From positions 8,750,885 through 8,814,884 of the forward strand of contig NC_133102.1 of the NCBI RefSeq assembly GCF_022965805.1: DNA of 64,000 nucleotides, given 5' to 3'. The position numbers were made by a program, and so were the translations under genes. The stretch's first letter is position 1; each line of letters opens with the position of its first letter. The stretch comes from Primulina eburnea (lineage: Eukaryota > Streptophyta > Magnoliopsida > Lamiales > Gesneriaceae). Shown one piece after another: positions 55,022-64,000 of the stretch. The notes under the pieces are model-generated. The model worked only from the letters and a program-made list of their open reading frames with translations. It did no database searches and was not told the origin of the DNA.

Positions 55022-57318
55022 CTAGTCTATATCTACGGGCTCAGACTCTGGCTGTCCTCCTGAAGACTCATTCTTCTCTTCCTCCCCATCTTTGGGAAGA
55101 GATGCAATAGCACGTCCAAATTCCAGGAAATCTGCCCTATCCTCAGGTAAAAGCCCGGCCTCTACGAACTGCTCCCAAAACATTTCAAAACTAGTCTGGA
55201 AAAGGGGATAGGCCCGGTCTTCAACGGCATTCTTGAACTCGGGAGAATTTAGGAAGGAGATCTGCCATTTCCCATTATTGTATTCAGCCAGGGCCAGGGC
55301 GTCTTCAGCTTTTTCTGCCCGCGACTGTTGTACCTCTACCTGCTCGGAGAGAGAGTGGTTCCTCGATTCCAAGACAGATATGGTACCTTGGGATTTTTCC
55401 TCCCGGACGAGGCCTTTTTTAATGTCATCTCTGGCCTTGTCCAAGGCTGAGCGTAGACCGACCACTTCTTCCTCGTGAGTGGTTCGAACCCGAGACAATT
55501 CCTCTAGAAGTTTTACTTGAATCACTTGGAATTTCCGGGCTCGATTGTTGAAAATAATGGCAGCAGCAGCAACCTCCTCGAAAGCCGAGATCATCAGTTG
55601 AGCGGCCTGTTCAAAAGCAAGTTAGTCAAAGAAAAATAATAAAAGAGCAGTAAAGAAGAGCAAGAGAGCTTACCGCCCAGAGCTTGTTCGAGCCCTCGAA
55701 TATTTTTGCAGAAGGCCGAAAGTTCTTCAAACTAGCTTCCTCGAGAGGATTCAGGAGCTGCTTGAAGATCCTAAGCCCCGTTGCCGAGGACCCCCTCCTC
55801 AAAAATGTTTACTTGGGAAGGCTGCTCGGGGAAGAGGCGGCTGTTGGTCGGACTGTTGCCGGGGAGGGGAAGTTGACCAAGTCTCCTGAGACGAGCCCTG
55901 GCCCACCTCTTGGTTGTCCTCAGCCAGAATCAGCTCCGGGCTTGTGATAGCCTTTCGCTTCCTCTGAATGAGGGGGACATGGTCTTCAGTGTCTTCTCGG
56001 GGTGCATCCCAGGTCACCTCCTCTTGTTGGGTCTCAACCCGATCTGTCTCAGTTCGCCGGGCTGCCATCTCCTCGGCCTGTTTGTTCTCAAGGGCAGCTT
56101 TCCGGGCTGCCAATTTTTTCTCTTTGGCCGCCTTTCAACCGCCCACTTCTTGGCGAAGGCCTCCTGTATTTTTGAGTTATCTGCACAAGAATAAGAAGAA
56201 GGTTCAGTACGAATAGTAAGTATGAAAACTTTAAAAACAGAACCAGGATATCAAGAATTACCGGGTTGAGCGCCCGAGACAGCAACCTCGTCGATCACCC
56301 TGTCTAAAGGGACCTCAACCCGGACACTTAACCCGTATGCAGTCAGGTTCTCATCGAGGATAAGAACAGAAGAGGAGTACTTACGCCCCTCCACCAAGAT
56401 TTGACTCACGAGGAAAGGATCCTCGAATTTGTAGGATTGGGGAAGGGCAGATAGTCAAGGAAGGGAAGGGAGAAACCCGGTCAACCAGGGGAGAGGACTC
56501 GGGAGTTGGATATAGAAAAACTTTCCTTTCCATCCCTTCTGAGATGAAGGGATGTCATCAAAGAATCGGGCGTTTAGCCGGGCCGTCAGGGAAAATGCAT
56601 TTTCCCCAAGCCGGAAAAAGAAGTAATAATGAAGGATGAGGGGGGTAATGGGAAGATTGTTCATTTTGAAAAAGATATAGGCCGAGGCCATAATCCTGAA
56701 AGAGTTGGGATGGAATTGGTTAACTGGTACGCCAAAGAACTTGGCAACTGCAATATAAAAAAGGGACAGGAAATCGAAGACCATTATGGATTTCGCCCCA
56801 AAAGAAAGTGATGTACCCGGGAGGAGGGTTATTGGCTCTGTCAGAAGGCTCGAGTACCAAAATGGAGAAAGAAGAAGGAATAGACCCCAGAGATCGGAGT
56901 TCCTCGTCCGCCCCCGAGCGCAAAGTGCAGCTCATTGAGGAGAACCAAGGAACTCCCGGGATCTCAGTGGAAGGGTGGTCAGAAGACCGGGCTTTGCCCT
57001 TACCCTTGTCCTTTCCAGGGACGTGGGAGGTACCCGAGAAGGAGGGTTTTGAATAGGAGGGTTTGGTTTGAAGAGTTTTTGGTTTTCTAGAAGGCTGGGT
57101 GATAGAGCGACGAGGGGGAGACGGAGGGGAGTTAGAGCGCAGTGCGGTGGACTTGTCGCTAGGAGAGCCTCCACATTTGCTCCAGAAGTAGATGAGGCAG
57201 AATTTGACATTTTTGGGAAGAAAGGTAGAAAACTTACGAGTATTGAGGAGAAGAGCGACAAATAATCACCGGAGATGGAGGAGTTTGCGCGGAAGAGCTT
57301 CGAGAAATTTTTTTGCAA
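55022..57318 (-). pseudogene. Antisense ORF of the Tat element (Transposase_28-type domain plus coiled coil)
   Basis: This lies between pol and the LTR on the strand opposite to pol, where some Tat elements carry an extra antisense ORF. Pieces in minus order: 57318-56932 (basic, Ser/Pro-rich N-terminus), 56784-56455 (FLSLFYIAVAKFFGVPVNQFHPNS and WKGKFFYIQLPSPLPW, recalling the putative gypsy-type transposon domain PF04195), 56113-55799 (Glu/Arg-rich linker), and 55594-55022 (long coiled coil, VVGLRSALDKARDDIKKG, then an acidic tail). The pieces are in different frames with gaps that could be introns or damage. Function in the family is unknown. Confidence 0.6.
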
Positions 57319-57399
57319 GAGCTTCGCTGCAGTTTTGAATTTGCAAGTGATTTTCGAAAAATAGGTAAGTTACTATATATAAATGGTGGGGAGAGATCT

Positions 57400-58451
57400 C
57401 AGCCATTGATCCCAGACGCACGTGGACGATCAAGATGCACCTCGTAAATTGTACCAGGCATATGAAAGGACATGCACGAATATCAAAGTATCAGACTTAT
57501 CGAATTCTCGAAATACGAAACGATTTTCGACGGGAAGTAAATGCTAAAGCACGCGTCATAATAACACCCCTTGGACTACCGAGAATGCTAAACGACACTA
57601 TATTCGGAGCCCGGGAGATATGAGGCCCCGATATCTTATCCAAGCTCGGGTGATACGAGGCCCCGATATGTTAACTTAAACCTGGGCGGTATCAGACCCC
57701 GGTATCTCATCCATCTATAGGATATTGGAAGCCTTCGATGCTCTTACACATTCTGAATTATATTTCTATGAAAGAACAAATATGATTGATCGGGACAGCG
57801 AGTCAAGCTCTAGCGAGATCATAGCCAATGTGCCGATTAGTCTCCTATGAACCCGAGTTAATCTTCTCTTCCCGGGCAATCATCATAAGCCCGGGCTCCC
57901 ACCCGAGTACTCTACTAACCGGGCACTTCTCATCTTCCCGGGCAGTCAAGAGTCCAGGCTATCTTATTAGTTCCCGGGTACATTACCACTTGGGCAACCT
58001 CGAGAATTGCACCACACTCGAGTATGATTGATATGAGTAGTCTAATCAGTCAGAACAACTTGGGTTTGGAGTGTCCTAGAAGTCATCAGAAGCTAGAGTA
58101 TGGGCAACCGACTTAGCATACTTAGTAGATGGCAAGAGAATCGAGGTACCTACCCCATTTTCTACTATAAATAGCAGGTATTAATGTCATTTAATGATTC
58201 TGAAATCCTTGAACTCTCAAGAATTATACATATTTTCTCTCAAATATTGTTTGTGTTCATCTTCAACCTGCTGACTTTAGCATCGGAGTGGCTACGCCGG
58301 ATACCCCTCCGGCGTCCATTCACGAGTTCTTTTCATTGTTTGCAGGTGCTATCACAGCCATTATCTTCACTCAAAATGCCCAAACACTATAAATTGTTGA
58401 TTTGATTAGTTGGAGCTCCTTACCCGACTCACCCATTTCAGCGAGATCACA
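57400..58451 (+). mobile_element. Probable 3' LTR of the Tat element
   Basis: Past the antisense ORF is LTR-like DNA with repeated phrases (GAGGCCCCGATATCTTATCC, GAGGCCCCGATATGTTAACT, CAGACCCCGGTATCTCATCC), a TATA box TATAAATA at 58166-58173, and an end GCGAGATCACA at 58441-58451. That end resembles Tat LTR ends. The start is not resolved: a purine tract GGTGGGGAGAGA lies near 57384. No 5' LTR of this element is in the window for comparison. Confidence 0.5.
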
Positions 58452-59320
58452 TCAGCAATATATAGTTTTTTTTAAAAAATAAAATTTTAAAACCCTATTT
58501 ATATAATCAACATTAATCTTTAATCATTTAGCAAAACAAAAAAATTGGGAACGAAATCACATTAAATTAGAAGATTAGTCGACTTGTTTCCCAAAGTGCC
58601 GCAGAATAAACGTATGAATCATCATAAAGTCAAGATCACAATATGAAAGTACGGATATCATATTATAATTTAATATAAAACTATTTAATTTAAATAGTAA
58701 TTTATAATTTCGCAATCCACCTACCATATTACAATTTCCGGATGTTGATTTTAGAAAATAAAATAATATTGATGATTAAGCGAGGAATGAGTGTTGAATA
58801 TTGTTTCGTTAAACAGACTTAAAAAATCAAATCTCTCCATTAATTAATTATTTTTATCTGATGATAATAATTAGTGAAAAAAGTGTAATTTCATTCCTGT
58901 AAATTAACTTGTTTTGTGTTAGAGAGCATGTGCAACGAACTCGGAAGACACGCGGTGATACTCATCTTCCGCGCCCGCATAGCTTACTCGCCCCTCTAAG
59001 AAGTACGCGGATTCTTCAGCGTGAGATGGCCGCAATAGGTCCCGTGCGGAGATTCTCTGTGCGGTGATGTGCCCACCATTTTTTATTTTTAAAACTAATG
59101 TTTGATCAAACGACTATATTAAGTAAAAATATAATTTAAAATTTATGAAAAGATCCGAAAAATAAGAAAAAAATGTGTGTTTTTTTAAAATGAAAATTAA
59201 ACGACTATATTTTATAAAATTCAAATATTTTTTCTAAAAATAAACATCTATTTTGATTTCATTTTCCACACAATCTCTAAAATTTTCTTACACGCATTCT
59301 TCGGTATTTCTAACGGCAAA
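58452..59320. other. Intergenic DNA
   Basis: AT-rich apart from a GC-rich patch at 58925-59085 (ACACGCGGTGATACTCATCT, GTGCGGAGATTCTCTGTGCG). The patch may be a terminal region of the Harbinger element that follows, but I cannot define a terminus. Confidence 0.35.
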
Positions 59321-59329
59321 CACAAATTC

Positions 59330-60560
59330 TTCATCATTCGGACGATGAAATGTATCATATTATGTGATGAACCAATTGCTCATTTATTCAAGAAAACCAT
59401 CAACTCGGAGATTATTGACACGTGTTGCTGTAATACTTGAAGCAGAGAAGTGAAGTTGTGTTTGTGGCCACAAAAGGAAAAAAAAATCTTTGTTGAGGCT
59501 GAAAAATTATGTCAAGATTACTTTGCTGATAATCCCATTTGCAACGAGAATGATTTTCTAAGGTGATTCCAAATGAGAAGATATTTTTTTAAGAATTGTG
59601 AAAACTTTACAAACTGTTGGACGCAATCGGTAAGCTTGGGTTATCATCATTTCAGAAGGTTTCAGTTGCATCCGACTGGTTGCATATGATGTTGAAGGTG
59701 ATGTTGATGAATACCTGAGGATGTATGTATCAACAACCTTATATTGTTTGAAAATATTTTAAATAGGGGTGTATGATATGTTTGTTGAGCAATATTTGAG
59801 GCAACCAACACCTGCGAACGTTGCTCGAATAGCTTTTGAAAACGTTGAAAGGGGATTTGCCGAGATGTTTGGAAACATTGATTACATGTACTGGACTTGA
59901 AAGAATTGTCCAACAACTTGGGCATGACAATATCAAAATAGAAACCAGAAAGAACATTCAATCATACTACATGCAGTTGCAATGAGAAATTTATGGATTT
60001 GGCATTCATGTGTCGACATACCGTGATGCAACAATGCCATAACGTGCTGGAGAGGTCTAATTTGTTCTTATACCTTGCAAAGGGTGAAGCTCGTCCAGTG
60101 TAGTTTGTGGTGAATGAAAATGAGTACAACATGAGTTACTACATTGTCGATAATATTTATCCTTCTTGGTCTGCTTTTGTGAAAACCATACCTCAACCCT
60201 CATGCAAAAACATAGGAATTTTGCATGATATCTAGAGGAGGTGAGAAAAGATGTTGAACGAACGTTTGTGTGTGATCGAAGTGAGAGGTTCATTTCGCAT
60301 GTGAGATCCAATTGATTTTATATTTTATAATGAAAACTTATATCATTCTCCATAACACGATTGTTGATAACGAAATGATTGTGATGTCTCAGTTCGAGAT
60401 GATGAATATGTGCCCCCAGATGTTGTCCCTTCAAGAGATCATATCGTAGAGTTCAACACATTTTTGGAGCGAAATCTCGATATTACAAACTGAGAATTAT
60501 ACCACAGGCTTCAAAAGAACTTGATCAAATATATTTGGAGTTTACATGGGATGCATAGTT
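59330..60560 (+). pseudogene. Harbinger (HARBI1-like) transposase, heavily decayed
   Basis: The frames collectively follow the plant PIF/Harbinger transposase: VEQYLRQPTPANVARIAFEN, RGFAEMFGNIDYMYWT (catalytic Asp block, usually GSIDCMHW), KNCPTTWA, HAVAMRNLWIWHS, and IILHNTIVDNE near the end. Stops and shifts occur every 30-60 codons, and the second catalytic Asp block is mutated. The family cuts and pastes DNA with a DDE nuclease and TWA duplications; this copy is dead. A Tourist-type MITE at 32919 could have been mobilised by a relative. Confidence 0.75.
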
Positions 60561-60809
60561 GAATTATTTTACTTTTAATTATTTATAATTTTAATAATGA
60601 GTAATTGTATTTTCTTAATTATTTTTTAAATTTTAATTATGCGTAATTTTTTTCCATTTATGTGAAATGTAATTTTTTTCAATTATGTGCAATATTTTCG
60701 AAATATAATAAAAAAATTAATATTTCCATATTATCTCATCATTGTAGGAACATACAATATAGTAATCAAATCAATGCTGACATTAACATGACCAATTTCA
60801 TCTCAACAT

Positions 60810-61216
60810 GGGTTTTTTTTTTTAAAAAAACAATTTAATTTTTAAAATTTATTTTAAAAATAATTTAAAAAAAAGTGTGCAAAAATACCCCAATCCGCAC
60901 TTACGGAACGCAGACGTTGCTCCACGTCGGCGCGACGGAATATATATCAAAACCGTCGCTAAAATTGAATCCATTTTAGCGACGGTTTGCAAACTGTTGC
61001 TGATACAATTTTACCGACAGTTTTGATATATATTCCGTCGCTAAATATTCCTTCGCGCTGACGTGGAGCACCGTCCGTGCTTCGTAAGCACGGACGCTGC
61101 TCCACGTGTGCAGCGTTCGCGCTTTGTAAGCGCGGATTGGGGTATTCTTGCACACTTTTTTTTAAATAATTTTTAAAATTAATTTTAAAAATTAAATTAT
61201 CTTTTTAAAAAAACCC
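60810..61216. mobile_element. MULE-type MITE with 9 bp target duplication
   Basis: This 407 bp element has arms of 120-190 bases that are near-complements. Both start GGGTTTTTTT and contain AAAAAAAGTGTGCAARAATA then CCCCAATCCGC. The flanks are an exact 9 bp duplication, TCTCAACAT (60801-60809 and 61217-61225). The centre has GCGACGG/CCGTCGC units and CACGGACG hairpins. The 64-codon minus frame is the repeat itself. Confidence 0.88.
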
Positions 61217-61225
61217 TCTCAACAT

Positions 61226-61660
61226 TGAGAATCTAGTCTTGTAACTTGTCAAATTTTGGGTTTCATACAATAACTTGAATTTTTTTGTATTCATATTTTT
61301 TTGCCGAAACCACTAAATAAGTCGAATATGATTTATTTGATAATAATTTTCTCGTATGTGACACATTTGGCGAGAATTAAGCCTATATTACTCAAATTAA
61401 AATTCATCTTATAAAAAATAAAAGAAAAAAATAATGCAAGACGACTTCCAATGGTTCAAAATGAGAGGAATTTTTTTTCGTTTACCATTATTTTTGTTTA
61501 TGAATATTTAATGTGTATAATAAAAGATTTTATTCTTTTTTTACATGAGCCGCGCCACGTAACGTAGAAGATTATCGGTGCCAAATAAAAATATTATGTA
61601 GATTTAATGGTTTCGGGTAAAAAAAAAGACCAAAACAAAAAATCTAAGTTACTAGGTGAA
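61226..61660. other. AT-rich intergenic DNA
   Basis: No gene is seen. The last five bases (GTGAA, 61656-61660) are the likely target duplication next to the LTR end; the partner site is outside the window. Confidence 0.4.
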
Positions 61661-62840
61661 TGTCACGCCCCGGGACGGGGGTTGGTTGACACCGGCGTTG
61701 TTCTCAAATTTACATTCGAAAACAACAAGCCTCAGAAGTACAGAATCTCGTAAACCAGTCTTTTATTCATAATACGAAATAAATCAATTGTCTGTTACCA
61801 CTCGAATACTTATGTTTTACAGCGGAAATATAAAACCAAATATTACAGTATCTTAACAGATGCAGCGGAATAAAGTAAACATAAACTGAGAACAACAGTC
61901 TTCTTCACCAGCCCCAGAACTGGATCTGTTCCTCTTCTTCTAACATTTCTTCAGTACTCTTATCTGAGATGGGTTTGGTGGGTGAGTGATATGATTGTCA
62001 CTCAGTAAGCAGGGGCGGGAATAACTCCCAGTTTTCGAAAATCATTTTAATACAGAACAGTATTTCAAGAATATACAGAAACTCTTACTTTCAGAACAAG
62101 AATCAGTATTCAGAAATCAGTAATCAGTATTCAGTAATCAGAAATCAGAAGTTTAACAAGTAAGCACTGAGCACATTCGTGAATTTCATGGCTAAACTGA
62201 TATCAGTCCCCTATATGTTCTCTCCTCTAAGGGGTGAGGCCAGTAATCAGTAATCAGAATTCAGTAATGTTCAGAATATATATTCCTACCATTAGTTCAC
62301 TAAGTTTCAGTGCTTCAAAATCAGATATCAGAAATCGAAAATATACTTTGCTTTGAAACAGAAATCATCAAACGGGTTTTCAAGATATTTATACATAAGC
62401 CCACTTACAGTAACTTGCTTAAAGAATTTCGGTTGGGGTCTGGAAATCTGCTTGCCTTGCTACTGGATTTTACAGCTTCGAAAATACACTCTCTTAGCTC
62501 TAATTTCAAGTGATAACTCAAGATTTTGGTAAACCAATTCAGTTGTTTGAGGGTGCTATTTATAGGTGAAATTCTGACTGTTGGCTTCCCATTTAATGAC
62601 CATAATCTGCCATTAACAACTTTTATTCTGTGATAAATGCTTCAGTTACAAGTCTAAGCTGAAAGAGTAACTGTCTGCTGGAATTCGCTCTTCTGTTGCT
62701 GGATTCAGGTCGCTGCTGGATTCGGGTCTGCTGGATTTTGTCTGCTGGAAAATACCATCTTCTGAAATATGAGTTGCTGCTGGAAATATTAGCTTCTGCT
62801 GAAATTGGCGCTGCTACTGCTGAAATTTCAGGTTTTCACA
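61661..62840 (-). mobile_element. 3' LTR of a second Tekay/Del-type chromovirus
   Basis: On the minus strand it starts TGTGAAAACCTGAAATTTCA at 62840, right after a purine tract, and ends GGGGCGTGACA at 61661, about 1,180 bp with TG...CA ends. It holds simple repeats of CAGTAATCAGWATTCAG (62105-62270) and CTGCTGGAAWT (62690-62820). It also has the shared block CTCCTCTAAGGGGTGAGGCC. Confidence 0.85.
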
Positions 62841-62854
62841 TCCCTCCCTCCTTA
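62841..62854 (-). promoter_or_regulatory. Polypurine tract
   Basis: The minus strand reads AAGGAGGGAGGGA immediately before the LTR start TGTGAAAACC. Confidence 0.85.
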
Positions 62855-62880
62855 TAAGAAGTTTCGTCCTCGAAACTTGG

Positions 62881-64000
62881 CTAAACATGATTCTCAAAGA
62901 GGTAAGGATATTGTGCTCGCATCTTTTCTTCCAACTCCCAAGTGGCTTCTCTTTCGGTGTGGTTGGACCATTGTACTTTGACATATGGAATAGTTCGTCG
63001 TCTCAGTACTTGGTCTTTGAAATCCACAATTCGGATCGGAATTTCTTCATACTTCAGCTCTTCGTTTAGATTGCTCTCAACCAGAAGTGGTCCAGCTTCC
63101 AGAATGTGACTTGGATCAGAAATATATCTCCTTAGCTGCGAAACGTGGAATACATTGTGAATTCTTGACATTTCGGGTGGGAGTGCTAATCTATAAGCAA
63201 GTGTTCTCACTTTCTCAAGAATTTCAAATGGCCCGACGTATCTGGGATTCAGTTTCCCATCCTTATTGAATCGGATTACACCCTTTATGGGTGACACTTT
63301 TACATATGCCTTTTCTCCAACTTCAAATTCCACGGGTCGTCTCTTCAAGTCAGCCCAACTTTTCTGTCGATCTTGTGTAGCTTTTAATCTTTCTTTGATC
63401 AAAGCAACTTTATCCACTGTTTCTTGGATCAGTTCGGGTCCCACGATGGATTTTTCCCCGACTTCATCCCAATATCGTGGTGATCGACATTTTCGTCCAT
63501 ACAAAGCTTCGTATGGTGCCATTTCAATGCTGCTGTGGTAACTATTATTGTATGCGAATTCGATTAAGGACAGATGTTCGCTCCAATTACCACTGAAGTC
63601 CAAGGCACATGCTCTCAGCATATCTTCTAGAGTTTGTATTGTCCTCTCAGTTTGGCCATCAGTCTGCGGATGGTAGGCCGTGCTAAGAGTAACCTTAGTC
63701 CCCATAGCTTGTTGAAAGCTCTTCCAAAATCGAGATGTAAATCTAGGATCTCTGTCTGACAGTATGCTAGCTGGAACTCCATGCAATCGTACGATCTCAT
63801 TCATGTACAATGTGGCTAGCTTGTCCAAATTATAATTCATGCGGACAGGTAAGAAATGTGCAGATTTTGTGATTCTATCTACGATTACCCAGATGCCGTC
63901 ATGACTTTGTTTCGACTTGGGTAAACCTACTACAAAATCCATGGAAATATGTTGCCATTTCCATTCCGGGATTTCTAATGGTTGAAGAAGTCCACCAGGT
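62881..64000 (-). CDS. Chromovirus integrase with chromodomain, open to the window edge
   Basis: One uninterrupted frame enters from the right edge (the ATG at 63942 is internal) and ends at 62881. The integrase core has all three acids: Asp in WQHISMDFVVGLP, Asp in ILSDRDPRFTSRFW, and Glu in STAYHPQTDGQTERTIQ. The GPFEILEKV region follows, then a C-terminal chromodomain (IPYVKVQWSNHTEREATWE). It inserts element cDNA, with the chromodomain guiding it to chromatin. With intact frame, purine tract and LTR, this is the best-preserved retrotransposon end in the window. It is about two-thirds similar by eye to the broken copy at 12.8-13.8 kb, but a different family by LTR. Confidence 0.9.
   Translation of the reverse strand, partial: PGGLLQPLEIPEWKWQHISMDFVVGLPKSKQSHDGIWVIVDRITKSAHFLPVRMNYNLDKLATLYMNEIVRLHGVPASILSDRDPRFTSRFWKSFQQAMGTKVTLSTAYHPQTDGQTERTIQTLEDMLRACALDFSGNWSEHLSLIEFAYNNSYHSSIEMAPYEALYGRKCRSPRYWDEVGEKSIVGPELIQETVDKVALIKERLKATQDRQKSWADLKRRPVEFEVGEKAYVKVSPIKGVIRFNKDGKLNPRYVGPFEILEKVRTLAYRLALPPEMSRIHNVFHVSQLRRYISDPSHILEAGPLLVESNLNEELKYEEIPIRIVDFKDQVLRRRTIPYVKVQWSNHTEREATWELEEKMRAQYPYLFENHV

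Noticed and set aside
60959..61153. A 64-codon minus-strand ORF
   Set aside because: It is the inverted-repeat interior of a MULE-type MITE.

Overview
This window looks like a transposon-rich chromosome segment from a eudicot plant, most likely an asterid of the Lamiales type. That placement is an inference from gene content, AT-rich intergenic DNA, plant splice sites and the repeat families; I could not search a database. Only five host genes are recognisable: the 5' part of a flavonoid 3'-hydroxylase-like P450 (6.9-7.4 kb, -), a two-exon small membrane protein (21.3-22.1 kb, +), a four-exon TOC1-like gene reduced to a receiver domain (23.2-24.1 kb, -), an intronless PPR gene (28.5-30.1 kb, -) and a three-exon NAC transcription factor with a miR164-like site (39.7-40.9 kb, -).

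The left 6.56 kb is an endogenous pararetrovirus (Caulimoviridae) on the minus strand. In reading order it has an initiator-Met tRNA primer site, a short leader with hairpins, three small ORFs, a coat protein with a zinc knuckle, a 30K movement protein whose C-terminal frame is shifted, an uninterrupted protease-RT-RNase H frame, and a transactivator-like ORF that leaves the window at base 1. The recognisable viral sequence stops at the primer site, next to the truncated P450. Its coding sequence carries unusually many short perfect inverted repeats.

From 10.9 to 13.8 kb lies the 3' end of a Tekay/Del chromovirus (minus). Next come a filler-like patch (13.8-13.9 kb) and a 2.3 kb inverted-repeat element with GTCACGCC hairpins (13.9-16.2 kb). 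Between and beyond the host genes are nine copies of a 170-190 bp MITE, LTR fragments, one CACTA end, a Harbinger MITE (TAA duplications), two long-armed MULE-type MITEs (exact 9 bp duplications) and two hAT-type MITEs (8 bp duplications).

From 46.2 to 58.45 kb is a composite LTR-retrotransposon block on the plus strand. A complete Athila LTR, Asp-tRNA primer site and gag-protease-RT frame break off inside RT and join directly to a Tat-lineage pol with two RNase H regions. After that come five 101 bp tandem repeats, an antisense ORF and LTR-like DNA. A decayed Harbinger transposase follows (59.3-60.6 kb), and the right edge holds the intact 3' end of a second Tekay-type chromovirus (61.7-64 kb, minus).

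The most unusual pattern is a 36 bp GC-rich palindrome repeated at a 72 bp period (36 bp palindrome, 36 bp spacer). It occurs in the LTRs of two unrelated retrotransposon lineages 34 kb apart.
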